Counted from the stretch's first letter, positions 54,143 to 63,679 are shown. The stretch: 64,000 nt of DNA from Nitrospira sp. (GCA_016788885.1 JAEURX010000037.1:25454-89453), one strand, 5' to 3'. Program-made: numbers and translations. The notes: generated from the sequence alone by a model not told the origin.

Positions 54143-54230
54143 GGGTCGTCTCCTTGGCCGCTGCTGCCCTGTAACAAAGGCGAGCTAGGGTAGCATATTG
54201 CCATAAGGGGCAACAAGTAATCCTCGAACC

Positions 54231-54247
54231 TACTCCCAGAAGGAGTA
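54231..54247 (-). terminator. Short dyad downstream of mscS
   Basis: TACTCC at 54231-54236 and GGAGTA at 54242-54247 are perfect arms around CAGAA, 31 bases past the mscS stop. May be a weak terminator or an operator for the coiled-coil gene. Confidence 0.35.
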
Positions 54248-54277
54248 CGTACAAATGGAGGTGGGTGCTTGGCAGGA

Positions 54278-55078
54278 CTACGAGGGATTAAGGAGCCGCA
54301 CTTCACGTTGAGGGAACGGAATCTCCACGCCATCGGCTTGTAATTGTTGGAGGATTGCCTGGTTCAGTTCGATGTGCGAGGCCCCGACCGTGGCCACTTC
54401 AACCCAGGGCCGAATAGACAGGGTAATCGAGGAGTCGGCGAAGGCCGCAATTCCGATGATCGGCGCAGGCGTTTGGAGCACTTTCGGGTGGTGTGTGACC
54501 AGGTCGCGGAGCCTCCGCAGCGTGGTGTCGATATTGGTTTGGTACGACACGCCGATGGACAAGTCCAATTGTCGGATGGTTCCGAAGTTGTGCAGGATTT
54601 CCCCGACGACTTTTCGGTTCGGAATGACGATGCGGGACTGATCCGGGTGTACGAGTGTGGTGGTGAAGATATCAATTTTTGCGACATCGCCATGCACGCC
54701 CAGGAGTGAGACGTGTTCGCCCACCCGATAGGGTTTCGTGAAGATGATCGAGAGGCCGGCCACGATATTACTCAGGACCCCCTGCAGTGCCAGCCCGACG
54801 CCGAGTCCGGCCACGCCGAGTCCGGCCACCAGGGGAGCGATTTGCAGGCCGAGTTGATCCAGCGCGATCAGCATCCCGAGGATCACGATAAGCGCCTTCA
54901 CGAGACGCAGAAGCAGGAGGCGAAGGGGTGGTTCGAGATCCTGTTCGTGTAACCAGCGCTCGAAGAGCTGTCCGACCGACTTGGCCACGAAGAGGGCTGC
55001 GACAATGACCAGCATCGCCCCCATGATGCGAAAGCCATATTGGACGACGTATTGCGTGACCAGGTTTGCCAGCGACAT
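54278..55078 (-). CDS. mscS: Small-conductance mechanosensitive channel (MscS family)
   Basis: A 266-residue channel with three membrane helices (about 10-30, 60-80, 85-110). The pore helix has GLGVAGLGVGLALQGVLSN, and the beta domain has the signature IFTKPYRVGEHVSLLGVHGDV. The C-terminal part includes ILQQLQADGVEIPFPQREV. GGAGGG precedes the ATG at 55078. Followed (18 bases upstream) by the AsmA gene, so the two are probably co-transcribed. Confidence 0.93.
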   Translation of the reverse strand: MSLANLVTQYVVQYGFRIMGAMLVIVAALFVAKSVGQLFERWLHEQDLEPPLRLLLLRLVKALIVILGMLIALDQLGLQIAPLVAGLGVAGLGVGLALQGVLSNIVAGLSIIFTKPYRVGEHVSLLGVHGDVAKIDIFTTTLVHPDQSRIVIPNRKVVGEILHNFGTIRQLDLSIGVSYQTNIDTTLRRLRDLVTHHPKVLQTPAPIIGIAAFADSSITLSIRPWVEVATVGASHIELNQAILQQLQADGVEIPFPQREVRLLNPS

Positions 55079-55096
55079 GCTCCCTCCGTGTGAATC

Positions 55097-57205
55097 TTAG
55101 CGCCCGAAAAGTCCCTTCAGGAGATCCTTGCCCTGCTGCTTCAGATCCTCCGGCTTGGCGTTGCCTTTCAAGAGGTCTCCGACTGCGCCTTTGACCGTCT
55201 CTTTCACCTGCTCCTTCACCTTCCCGGCGAACATTTTTGTGTCGAGGCCATAGGAAGGGGCCTGGGTGCTGCCGGTAATGAGCAGTGGCAGGGAGAGTCG
55301 TCCGCCGGTCATTGCCACACGGGCGATGGGGGAGCCGGTGGCAATCTTTTGGCTCAAGGCTTGGGAGAGATTCAAGTTCACTTTCATGTCGAGTGATTGA
55401 TCGAGACCGATCGTGCCGCCTCCGGTGGCCTGAAAATCGTGGCTGTCGAGGAGCAGGCGTTGAACCGTGATGAGTCCCTGTTTCACTGCAACGTCGCTTT
55501 CGATGGTGGAGAATGCTGTGGCCTTGACGTTGTCCAGCTGCACCCCGACCACCTTGAGCAGCATCGCGGCTTGCTGCAGAAGATTGATCCCCTCGATTCT
55601 GCCTTCCCGCACGGCGACATGTCCGCTCCCGGTGAGGGCCTTCACGAGGTCCGGATGTGCGAACCCACGTCCGTTCAGCGTCAGGTCGGCGCTGGCCGTG
55701 CCGCTCATGGACACTTGGTCTGTGCCGACTGCTTGCAGCGCTGGTCCCAGTTGGAGTCCTTGAATGGATGCGGTGCCGCTGAACGGTGGGGCGGTGTTGC
55801 CGACGCCCAGCGTGCCCTGCGTGCGCACAAGGCCTCCGAAGAGCTGCAGTGTCAATGCGGTAAGTCGAACTTCCTGCCCCTTCATTTCCGTCGCGACTTG
55901 GAGGTCTTTAATCTCTACGGGCTTTTTCAGCGGCAGCGTGAACGGCAGGTCGGTGGTGTTCACCAGCTTGGAGCTGGCGGTGGCTTTCGCCAACCCCCCC
56001 AGGACGGAGCCCTTCACTTCTATCCGCGAGCTCCCCAGGGCAACGGTCAGACCGAGGTTCGGGATCTCCGCGAGTTCGAGCGCCGCCGCCCCTTCCTTGG
56101 GCGGATACTTCGCCTTGAGATTGACATGCAGGTCCTTCAGTTCGACCGGTTTGGCGAGTGGGAGGGCAATCGGCAGGTCCGACGTGGTGATGCTGGACGA
56201 GGCCGCCGTCACAGTCGCCAGGCCCTTGGTCGCCGTGCCTTTCACGTTGATCGCCGATCCGCCCATGGTCACCGTCAGCCCCAGATCGGTCAGGTCGAGC
56301 TGGTTGAGGGGCGTGGTGTCGGGCGAGAAGGGGTACTGCGTGTGCAACGTGAGGTGAAGATCTTTGATTTGAATCGGTTTCGTGAGCGGCAGCGCCACGG
56401 GCAGATCGGCGGTGTCGATCTGCAGGGCGTTGACGGTGGCATCCAGATTGCCGCCGATCGCTCGTCCCTTGAGTCCGATGGCGATCTTGCCAAGCCCAAG
56501 GTTGAAGGTGAACGATTTCACGTCCAGGGTTTCAACGAGCGGCCCGAACGTTCCGTCGAGTCGCACCGGCAGGTTGTAGGGTTGAACGATCGCGCCGACG
56601 TGCACCGATGGACTGTCGCCGAGATGGACCGACGTCAGCAAAAGTTCGAGGTGATTGACGGTGTATTCGACCGGTTTCGGGGACGATTCGTCGCGATAGG
56701 TCAGTTTCCCGCCCTCGATGGAGACGCGATCCACCGCGAGCAGCGCCAGGGCTTGAAGCGGGCTGCCGGACGGCTGCGCCGGGGCTTCGGGTTTTGAGGG
56801 GGCAGGCGGCGCCGCTGGTTTGGCGCCGAGCGTGGAGACATTGAGCTGGCCTTGCGGGTTTTTCAAGACCATGATCACCGGATCGCGCAAGGTGATTTCT
56901 TCCACCTCGACCTTGCCGCGGAGCAGCGGCAGCAGTTTCACGCCCACATCCAGTGATGAAAGGGAGGCAAAGGCTCCGGTGCGGAATGCCGGATCATCCT
57001 GAACGACAAACCCGCCGACCCGGGCGCCGATGCGCGGCCAGATCGTCAGGCGAATGTCCTGGAGTTGGACCTTTCGGTTCAAGGCCTCCTCAATCAGGGG
57101 GCGGTACCGGTCCTGGTACCTGTTCAAGTCGATCAGAAATGGGAGCGCGATGATCAGGATCAGAAGGAGCACGATCCCGACGCCGACCCCGACCAACACT
57201 TTCAT
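55097..57205 (-). CDS. AsmA-family protein with internal repeats
   Basis: A 702-residue inner-membrane-anchored protein with one N-terminal helix (VLVGVGVGIVLLLILIIAL) and a long periplasmic body. The start has the AsmA layout (DLNRYQDRYRPLIEEALNRKV), and the C-terminal part matches the AsmA-like domain. Between about residues 240 and 480 a block of roughly 90 residues recurs three times, each opening with DLPxALPLxKPxxIKDL. Members of this family bridge the membranes and move lipids. GGGGAGG precedes the ATG. Confidence 0.85.
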   Translation of the reverse strand: MKVLVGVGVGIVLLLILIIALPFLIDLNRYQDRYRPLIEEALNRKVQLQDIRLTIWPRIGARVGGFVVQDDPAFRTGAFASLSSLDVGVKLLPLLRGKVEVEEITLRDPVIMVLKNPQGQLNVSTLGAKPAAPPAPSKPEAPAQPSGSPLQALALLAVDRVSIEGGKLTYRDESSPKPVEYTVNHLELLLTSVHLGDSPSVHVGAIVQPYNLPVRLDGTFGPLVETLDVKSFTFNLGLGKIAIGLKGRAIGGNLDATVNALQIDTADLPVALPLTKPIQIKDLHLTLHTQYPFSPDTTPLNQLDLTDLGLTVTMGGSAINVKGTATKGLATVTAASSSITTSDLPIALPLAKPVELKDLHVNLKAKYPPKEGAAALELAEIPNLGLTVALGSSRIEVKGSVLGGLAKATASSKLVNTTDLPFTLPLKKPVEIKDLQVATEMKGQEVRLTALTLQLFGGLVRTQGTLGVGNTAPPFSGTASIQGLQLGPALQAVGTDQVSMSGTASADLTLNGRGFAHPDLVKALTGSGHVAVREGRIEGINLLQQAAMLLKVVGVQLDNVKATAFSTIESDVAVKQGLITVQRLLLDSHDFQATGGGTIGLDQSLDMKVNLNLSQALSQKIATGSPIARVAMTGGRLSLPLLITGSTQAPSYGLDTKMFAGKVKEQVKETVKGAVGDLLKGNAKPEDLKQQGKDLLKGLFGR

Positions 57206-57432
57206 CAGACACCTCCCCTGAAATGGTTCCGCAGTATAGGAATGCGCGCGAAATGGGTCAATGGTCGCCGGTGAGGCTGCACGGCTCCGGTTTGATCATC
57301 CCTGCCAGCGGGTGTCCACCCGATACCAGCGGTTTGTGGGGGGCGATAGCAGCCGAGCAACAGCCCACGAGCTTACCTTGCCGCCCAAAAACCTGCGTGA
57401 TAAGATGCCACCCCTTGAAGTCGTCCGATTGT

Positions 57433-57522
<90 letters not shown>

Positions 57523-57584
57523 TCGAAACGTGCCGTGTAAGATTGGAACAATGTGCGTGTTGAATTGCCATCGCGAGCTGAGGC

Positions 57585-57706
57585 GGTGGGATTCGAACGA
57601 GGGGGATCGCGGGGGAGATACTCCCCTGCGTGGGGAGACACGAGGGGGCAGGCCCCCTCAGTGGGAGCGCGCAGGCGCGACTTCGAATGCCCACCCTCTC
57701 CGCCAT
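57585..57706 (+). repeat. Structured element with copies of the tRNA-Ser 3' end
   Basis: A near inverted repeat (GGTGGGATTCGAA at 57585-57597; TTCGAATGCCCACC at 57682-57695) encloses nested short hairpins (GGGGAG-ATA-CTCCCC at 57612-57626; GAGGGGGC-AG-GCCCCCTC at 57642-57659). The right arm continues as a near copy of the last 25 bases of tRNA-Ser (57682-57706 against 57499-57523, one indel and an added base). No coding frame. Could be a leftover of insertion at the tRNA end. Confidence 0.6.
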
Positions 57707-57811
57707 GTTGAAGGTGTGACGCGTCAGGCGTGGCCTGTGACGATGTGATGGTGAGCGAAGCCTCGTACCATCCGCGTTCCCCGGTTGCCCCTGTCGAATC
57801 ACACACTCCTC

Positions 57812-57912
57812 GGGGCCGGGCCCTGTGCAACAGAACCCTGTGAACCCCGCCAGGTCCGGAAGGAAGCAACGGTAAGCGGACCGTTCTGTGTGCCGCAGGA
57901 TCACCTGGCCCC
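57812..57912 (+). ncRNA. ffs: Signal recognition particle RNA (4.5S type)
   Basis: About 101 bases. The core AGGTCCGGAAGGAAGCAA matches the tetraloop and symmetric-loop signature of the small bacterial SRP RNA, and the ends GGGGCC at 57812 and GGCCCC at 57912 pair as the closing helix. It binds Ffh for co-translational membrane targeting. It lies directly before dnaX, an arrangement seen in other bacteria too. Confidence 0.9.
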
Positions 57913-58003
57913 ACTTCCATTAATGACGTCTCTCGTGATGCGTCATTCGTGAAGCGTCCCCATGAGGGATGAGAGCCCGATTCACGAGGAGCGATCCAGC
58001 CCC

Positions 58004-59875
58004 ATGGATTACCAAGTCTCCGCAAGAAAGTATCGACCTGGGACGTTTGACGATGTCATCGGACAGTCGCATGTCGTCCAGACGTTGATGAACGCCATTG
58101 CGACCAAGCGGATTGCCCATGCGTTTTTGTTTTCCGGTACGCGGGGCGTGGGGAAAACGACGGTCGCTCGCATTTTGGCGAAGGCGCTCAATTGTGAGCA
58201 GGGGCCAACGGGTTCCCCCTGTAACACCTGTGTGAATTGTCAGGAAATCACGCAGGGTACGTCGGTGGATGTCGTCGAAATCGACGGGGCCTCGAACACC
58301 AGCGTCGACGATGTGCGGGAAATTCGCGAGAACGTCAAATTCACGCCGTTCCGCGGACAGTATCGCGTGTACATCATCGATGAAGTGCACATGCTCTCCA
58401 ACTCGGCGTTCAACGCCCTGTTGAAGACGCTGGAAGAACCTCCGTCTCATGTGGTGTTCATCTTCGCCACCACGGAAATTCATAAGATCCCCGCGACGAT
58501 CCTCTCACGATGCCAGCACTACAATTTCCGGCGCATCTCCAAGGCCGAAATCGTCCAGCGGCTCCGGCATGTCGCCGATCAGGATGGATTGGTGATCGAA
58601 GATCGCAGCCTGATGGCCCTGGCGCGGGCGAGCGAGGGCAGCATGCGTGACGGACTGAGCTTGTTGGATCAGGTCATCGCATTCGGTGGCAAGACCATTC
58701 GCCATCAGGATCTCGAAACGCTGCTCGGCGCAGTGCCTCAGGAGCGTGTGCGGTCCCTCGTCGAGGCGGTGATCGAACAGAATAGCCCCAAGGCCTTGCT
58801 GGTCATTGCAGGGTTGCTGGATCAGGGGCACGATGTGCGAGCCTATTGTGCCGACCTGGTGGAATACGTGCGCAATATGTTGGTCGCGGCCGTCGTGCCC
58901 TCGGGTGCTGAGTTGCGGGGGTTGGTCGAAGCCACCGAAGACGATTTGTCACAGCTGGCTCGCGATGCCGCGCGATTCACCGTCGAGCAGCTGCAAGAGT
59001 TATTGCGTGTGTGGACGTCGGCGGAAGACAGTCTGCGCGTGAGCGCCCATCCGCGGTTCGTGTTGGAGGCCGCAGCCGTGCGTGCCACCCGGTTGCTGCA
59101 GCCTGCCGACGCATCGTCGCGATCCGTCGGGACCAATTCCCCGCAGGAGCGGTCGGCGCAGGATCACGGAGCACCTGCTCGTGCATCGGCTCCGACTTCA
59201 GCTGGGAGATCGGTATCTCCCGCCTCGGCTACTCCTGAAGCAGCGACGGCTAACCAAAAACCCGCGCCCACAGTGCCCTCCCCTAGCGCAGCTTCTCCGA
59301 AGACAGCACCGGCTGCCCGTGCTCGTCCCACGACACCCTCATCTGTGCCGGCACCTGCGTCCGCTCCGGCGATTCCGGTGAGTGGGAAGGCTGCTCCTGA
59401 GCCCGTTGTGCAGGAACCGGCGGTCCCGTCTGCTTCAACGGCCGCGTCAGCCGCAGTCGAAGTGAATTGGGAGGAATTTCAAGAGGCGGTCTCCGCTCAG
59501 CATCCCAACATCGCGCCGTTTCTTGAGATGGGACGAGTGGTGAAGATTGAGGGTGGACTTGTCACACTGGGGTTTGGGAAGCAGGCGACCGTGGCGCGGG
59601 CGATGTTGGAGAAGGAGGACAATCTCAAGGCCCTGGCGGCTTTGGGTGAGCGTCTCTATGGAAGTGCCTTACGCGTGCGTGTGATCGAAGCGGAGCAGGA
59701 CGCAACGGCGGCTCCCACGATGAAGCAATTGCGAGTGGCGAAAGAACAGGAACAACGGGTGCTGTTGACACAACAAGCCAAAGCGCATCCCCTCGTGAAA
59801 CAAGCGCTGGAGATGTTCGGCGGCGAGCTGGCGGAGGTTCGCACGACCCTTCCGGCGCAGGAGGTACAGGAATGA
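58004..59875 (+). CDS. dnaX: DNA polymerase III subunit gamma/tau
   Basis: Clamp-loader ATPase of about 623 residues from the ATG at 58004; an upstream ATG at 57962 is possible. The first 360 residues show SARKYRPGTFDDVIGQ, the P loop GTRGVGKTTVAR, zinc cysteines (C...SPCNTCVNC) and the DEVHMLS box. A long Ala/Pro/Ser linker (about 380-490) leads to a C-terminal domain (about 490-600) for contact with the polymerase. I saw no obvious frameshift site for a short gamma form. Its stop overlaps the ybaB start by four bases. Confidence 0.93.
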   Translation: MDYQVSARKYRPGTFDDVIGQSHVVQTLMNAIATKRIAHAFLFSGTRGVGKTTVARILAKALNCEQGPTGSPCNTCVNCQEITQGTSVDVVEIDGASNTSVDDVREIRENVKFTPFRGQYRVYIIDEVHMLSNSAFNALLKTLEEPPSHVVFIFATTEIHKIPATILSRCQHYNFRRISKAEIVQRLRHVADQDGLVIEDRSLMALARASEGSMRDGLSLLDQVIAFGGKTIRHQDLETLLGAVPQERVRSLVEAVIEQNSPKALLVIAGLLDQGHDVRAYCADLVEYVRNMLVAAVVPSGAELRGLVEATEDDLSQLARDAARFTVEQLQELLRVWTSAEDSLRVSAHPRFVLEAAAVRATRLLQPADASSRSVGTNSPQERSAQDHGAPARASAPTSAGRSVSPASATPEAATANQKPAPTVPSPSAASPKTAPAARARPTTPSSVPAPASAPAIPVSGKAAPEPVVQEPAVPSASTAASAAVEVNWEEFQEAVSAQHPNIAPFLEMGRVVKIEGGLVTLGFGKQATVARAMLEKEDNLKALAALGERLYGSALRVRVIEAEQDATAAPTMKQLRVAKEQEQRVLLTQQAKAHPLVKQALEMFGGELAEVRTTLPAQEVQE

Positions 59876-60195
59876 AGAGTCCATTCGGGAACATGTCCAA
59901 TATTTTGAAGCAAGCCCAGGCCATGCAGGAGCAGATGGCCAGAGTGCAGGAACAGGCGGCGAGCAAGACGGTGTCAGGGACCGCAGGCGGCGGGATTGTG
60001 ACCGTGATGGTCAACGGGGCCATGGATGTGCTCAGTGTGAAGATCGACCCGGAAGTGGTGAAAGCCGGTGATGTGGACATGCTGCAGGATCTCGTGGTTG
60101 CGGCGAGCAATGATGCGCTGAAGAAATCCCGTGAGATGATGGCGGAAGAGATGAAGGCCGTGACGGGCGGGATGAAAATCCCCGGCCTATTCTAA
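59872..60195 (+). CDS. ybaB: YbaB/EbfC nucleoid-associated protein
   Basis: A 107-residue dimeric DNA-binding protein. The helical start NMSNILKQAQAMQEQMARVQ and the GGGIVTVMVNGAMDVLSVKI core are typical. It starts within the end of dnaX (ATGA overlap) and precedes recR, the usual order. Function in chromosome organisation or recombination is as for the family. Confidence 0.93.
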   Translation: MKSPFGNMSNILKQAQAMQEQMARVQEQAASKTVSGTAGGGIVTVMVNGAMDVLSVKIDPEVVKAGDVDMLQDLVVAASNDALKKSREMMAEEMKAVTGGMKIPGLF

Positions 60196-60263
60196 TCGCA
60201 CCGGCTTGCCCAAGGAGCCAGAGTCCGGTCTCGGTGACGACGTGCTGGATATGACGATGCACT

Positions 60264-60866
60264 ATGAGTGTTGATCAACAAGGGTTATTGGCGAAATTGG
60301 TGCGGGAGCTCGTGCGCTTGCCAGGGATCGGGCAGAAAAGTGCACAACGGCTGGCCTTTCACCTGCTCAAAGCGGAGCGGGAGGATGCGATGCGGTTAGC
60401 CGAGGCGATTCAGGCCGTCAAGGACGGGCTCTCGTTTTGCCGCCAATGTCGCAATATCGCTGAGGGCGAACTCTGTGAGTTTTGCCGTGACCCGAAGCGG
60501 GATCGCAGCAAGATTCTCGTCGTTGAGGAGCCGAGCACGTTATACGCGGTCGAGCGCGCAGGGGGATACCGTGGGCTGTATCACGTGCTGCTCGGGGTGT
60601 TGTCCCCGCTGGACGGTGTCGGTCCGGCGGACATTCGTGCGGAAGAGTTGCTGGAGCGTGTCAAAGCTGGAGGGGTGGAGGAAGTGATCGTCGCCACGAA
60701 TCCCACGATCGAAGGCGAGGCCACCGCGATCTACCTCACCCGATTGCTGAAGCCGCACCATATTCGTGTGACGCGAATCGCCTATGGCATTCCTGTGGGG
60801 ATGGACATTGAGTATGCCGATGAGGTCACGCTCGTGAAGTCGATTGAGGGCCGCCGGAACTTGTGA
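60264..60866 (+). CDS. recR: Recombination protein RecR
   Basis: A 200-residue protein of the RecFOR gap-repair pathway. A helix-hairpin-helix motif (LPGIGQKSAQRLAFHLL), a zinc site (CRQCRNIAEGELCEFC), and the Toprim region (KILVVEEPSTLYAVERAG) are present in order. 68 bases after ybaB in the same direction. Confidence 0.95.
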   Translation: MSVDQQGLLAKLVRELVRLPGIGQKSAQRLAFHLLKAEREDAMRLAEAIQAVKDGLSFCRQCRNIAEGELCEFCRDPKRDRSKILVVEEPSTLYAVERAGGYRGLYHVLLGVLSPLDGVGPADIRAEELLERVKAGGVEEVIVATNPTIEGEATAIYLTRLLKPHHIRVTRIAYGIPVGMDIEYADEVTLVKSIEGRRNL

Positions 60867-60941
60867 TCTGCGATCTCTGCGAATATCGGAATCTGGCCTC
60901 CTGGACACCGTGGCTTGGCCGTCATCAAGCGCAAGGACCCG

Positions 60942-60971
60942 TTGACCCCTCGAATTTGAGGCTGTTATAGT
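60942..60971 (+). promoter_or_regulatory. Candidate promoter for the DksA-type gene
   Basis: TTGACC at 60942-60947 and TATAGT at 60966-60971 (18-base gap; TTATAG at 60965 with 17) lie about 55 bases before the ATG. Confidence 0.5.
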
Positions 60972-61025
60972 CGAATTTCGTCGGACGATTTGGCGGCGGC
61001 ACCGACTAGAGCTCCCGGAGATTCA

Positions 61026-61433
61026 ATGAAAACTTCGGCGAAAAAACCCACTTCCGCTCGAAAGAAGCCTGCGAAAGCGAACGGGATTAAATATCCTGAC
61101 ATCCTGCATGATCTGGAAGGCCAGCGCGCGGCGATTCTGGCCGAAGCAGGAGTGGTGTTGACCAACCCTACCGGTCTGGAAGTGTTCCCCGATGTGAGCG
61201 ACCAGGCCTCTGCCGAAGCCGACCAACATTTCTCATTTCGCATTCGTGAGCGAGAGCGGAAACTGCTCAAAAAAATCGATGAAGCAATCGGTCGGTTAGT
61301 GGCCCAGACCTACGGGATTTGCGAGGGGTGTCAGGGTGACATTCCCTATAAGCGGTTGAAGGCTCGCCCCGTGACCACCCTGTGCATCGAGTGCAAGACG
61401 AGCCAGGAAGAAGCCGAGAAGTCTCCCCGCTGA
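61026..61433 (+). CDS. TraR/DksA-family zinc-finger transcription regulator
   Basis: About 135 residues from the ATG at 61026 (GGAG nearby); the Lys/Ala-rich first 20 residues are unstructured. The helical coiled coil is followed by CEGCQGDIPYKRLKARP and then CIEC, a C4-type zinc finger. The family binds the RNA polymerase secondary channel with ppGpp. The tip residues DxxDA of true DksA are not evident, so a related role is possible. Confidence 0.85.
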   Translation: MKTSAKKPTSARKKPAKANGIKYPDILHDLEGQRAAILAEAGVVLTNPTGLEVFPDVSDQASAEADQHFSFRIRERERKLLKKIDEAIGRLVAQTYGICEGCQGDIPYKRLKARPVTTLCIECKTSQEEAEKSPR

Positions 61434-61499
61434 GTGCTCATCCCATTTCCCCGTGTCTTTCCCTGTCCGCACGGATTCGCCCGCATGGTGGTTCCCTCG

Positions 61500-62645
61500 C
61501 TATTGGTGTTTGAGGGCTTTCACGCGTGATTGTGCGAGGGCTGAACGATCGGCCTCTTCGGGGATTCCCTCGGTAAGTGCCAGATAGGTTTCGTATTCCG
61601 TAATGGCGCGTTTGGGATTGGCGTCCGCGATAGCTTCGGCTAAATTAAATCGGGCGATTGCGTAGTTGGGGCGCATCAGCACGGCCTTCTCGAAGGACGC
61701 GAGCGCATTCTGCTTCTCGCCCAACTTGCTGTACACGTAGCCGAGGTTATTGACGGCTTCCGGGGAGTTTGGACGTTTCGCCAGCGAGGCGAGTAGCTCG
61801 CTCTTGGCCTTTTCTAGGTTGCCGGCCGCTTCCCAGGAGACGCCGAGACGGTGGTGAAGTTCCGCCTGCCAGACCTGACTGGTGAATCCTGAATTACTGG
61901 CTTTTTGGTACGCATCGAGGGCGATCGGTTGGTTTTTGGTGCCACAGTAGGCCAGTTGGGCGGTCTGCCCACGCGCGAATTGCTGGAGCGAGGTGAACGG
62001 TTCCTTGTCTTCCGCTCCCTGCGTGTCCAGGTGTTGTCCGCCGCCCTGCTGCGCTGTCTCTCGCAGGCGGTCGAGACACTCCTTGCGATAGGGCGAGAAG
62101 AGTTTGACATAGGGATCGACGGTAAACGACGCGGCCAGGAGTCGCGGAGTGGTGGGGTCGCTCAAGACCAAATACCGCGTGGTGGTCTTTTCATCACCCG
62201 TGTCATAGAGGGTGCTCGAGGCCATATTTTGACGATCGGCCAGCTGTGCCACGGTCAAATAAAACTCCAGACTTGGTTTCAGCCTGGACAGGGTATACCG
62301 AAGTGTTTTGTAAGGGGCCAGATCGAGGCCGGAACGAAATAGGAACATCGTGCCGACCAAGGTTCCGTCTTCGTCGAAAAAATAAGACTCTTCACCTTTG
62401 GAGAGACTCTGCTCCGCCGAAATTCTGATTTCCTGGCCGCTGCCCCATGCCTGAGCCTTAGGCGCGATGCCGGGATGTTTGTCGAGGAACACCTGGCGGG
62501 TGTCGCAGAGTTTGGTGGATTTTAGGAGATCGAGGTCGCTTTCAGAGGGAGGGAGCGGTGCGCGCTGGGGTGGTGGCGTTTCGCACCCCGTCCACAGGGC
62601 GACGGTGGTAAGCAGTGCGGGCAACAGGGAGAGCCGACGGTGCAT
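61500..62645 (-). CDS. TPR-repeat lipoprotein
   Basis: A 381-residue lipoprotein (lipobox LWTGC near residue 21). The first 240 residues are a domain I do not recognise, rich in polar residues. The last part (about 245-375) consists of TPR units, for example AVNNLGYVYSKLGEKQNALA and ALASFEKAVLMRPNYAIARF. It is convergent with the DksA gene. Possible role in envelope assembly. Confidence 0.75.
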   Translation of the reverse strand: MHRRLSLLPALLTTVALWTGCETPPPQRAPLPPSESDLDLLKSTKLCDTRQVFLDKHPGIAPKAQAWGSGQEIRISAEQSLSKGEESYFFDEDGTLVGTMFLFRSGLDLAPYKTLRYTLSRLKPSLEFYLTVAQLADRQNMASSTLYDTGDEKTTTRYLVLSDPTTPRLLAASFTVDPYVKLFSPYRKECLDRLRETAQQGGGQHLDTQGAEDKEPFTSLQQFARGQTAQLAYCGTKNQPIALDAYQKASNSGFTSQVWQAELHHRLGVSWEAAGNLEKAKSELLASLAKRPNSPEAVNNLGYVYSKLGEKQNALASFEKAVLMRPNYAIARFNLAEAIADANPKRAITEYETYLALTEGIPEEADRSALAQSRVKALKHQ

Positions 62646-62798
62646 GGCCGGGTCGATGCCTCAATTCAATACGGTGTCGCGTTGAGGGCCAGAGCATACC
62701 TGAATGGTGATGAAGATGCGAACGGCAGTGGGCGGGGGAGAGCCAGGCACCTCTCGCCCGCGGAGACGGATTCCGGCGGGCGAGGTGCTGGAGCAGGA

Positions 62799-63131
62799 CT
62801 ATCGGCGTTGTGAGTCGATCATGGAATCTTCAGGCGTATAGCCGAAGATGTAGGGGGCATGTTTGGCGATGGCGTACAGCGGGCGGTTCACGGTGTAGTC
62901 CACTACGTGACCCACAGGGTGCAAAATAAACCCCAGCCATCGATAAGGATTGTCGTTGGCCTGTGAGGCGGCCATGGGGTCGGAGTAGACGAGCGAGGTG
63001 CTGTCCATCGCACTATAGATACTGAGCGGTGCGTTGTAGGTCTGATCCTGTGTCGCGATCTGATTGTTGGTGGTGGAGCAGCCCGTCGTCAAAACCAGTC
63101 CCAAGATGATTGTGGCCAGAGTCCCGCGCAT
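62799..63131 (-). CDS. Small hypothetical lipoprotein
   Basis: A 110-residue protein with lipobox LTTGC at about residue 18 and a short acceptor domain containing NPYRWLGFILHPVGHVVDY and VNRPLYAIAKHAPYIFGYTP. No family recognised. Same direction as the TPR lipoprotein. Confidence 0.7.
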   Translation of the reverse strand: MRGTLATIILGLVLTTGCSTTNNQIATQDQTYNAPLSIYSAMDSTSLVYSDPMAASQANDNPYRWLGFILHPVGHVVDYTVNRPLYAIAKHAPYIFGYTPEDSMIDSQRR

Positions 63132-63313
63132 ACCGTGCCTCTCTTTCTTCTATAGGAACATTCGAAAAGACGGAGTCTGTTCCTTGTGAGAAAAGTCTAG
63201 CGCAGGGTCGTGATTCTGTCCAGTTGGACGGACGCCGCGACCGGTATTCGATAACGTGAGATAAATTGAGATGTTGCGAAACTAGCGTGGAATGAGAATC
63301 ATCGAAAGGCAGA

Positions 63314-63362
63314 TGGTGGGCGATACAGGTATCGAACCTGTGGCCTCTTCCGTGTGAAGGTG
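63314..63362 (-). pseudogene. Truncated tRNA-Val 3' half (attachment-site-like)
   Basis: Read leftward: TTCACAC (anticodon loop with CAC), variable loop, the T arm ACAGGTTCGATACCTGT, then ATCGCCC and ACCA. The 5' half (GGGCGAT...) is not found on the other side, where the sequence is unrelated. This is the pattern left when an element recombines into the 3' end of a tRNA gene. Confidence 0.7.
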
Positions 63363-63679
63363 AACAGCTAGATTTTTGAATTGCTCGCTGTTGCAACGGT
63401 TTCCCCACAAACCCGTTACATGTCATGTGGTTAAGAGCTTTCTATCGCGTCTACTGTGTACAGGAGATTGTAAGGTTTTGGATAATTTCTGACACAAAAC
63501 TGACCACAGTGAACGGGCCTCGGATTACAGGATCGTGAACGAGCAGGGGATGGTCGAAATCGGGCAGTCTGAACATCAGTCATGAACGACGGTCGAGCGG
63601 CTCGCAAAATCGCCGACCGTTGACTACGGAGCCGCAGTACCATGGTATACTGCCTGCGGATACACTGGATGCGTTGCCA
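63363..63679. other. Region between the tRNA-Val scar and the antitoxin gene
   Basis: About 317 bases with no plausible gene. It should hold the antitoxin promoter. Confidence 0.35.

Noticed and set aside
55397..56797. Long rightward open frame of 466 residues opposite the AsmA gene
   Set aside because: It is the complement of a high-GC coding gene with clear AsmA features; no domain or ribosome site of its own.
57785..57912. CRISPR-like or repeat array near the SRP RNA
   Set aside because: The core GGAAGGAAGC signature and closing helix identify SRP RNA; there are no spaced direct repeats anywhere in the window.
59240..59270. Possible dnaX frameshift site
   Set aside because: Only a run of five A is present, not the A6G-type slippery site with a downstream stem that I could recognise.
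63314..63362. Complete tRNA-Val gene
   Set aside because: Only the 3' half is there; the flanking sequence cannot form the 5' acceptor strand or D arm.
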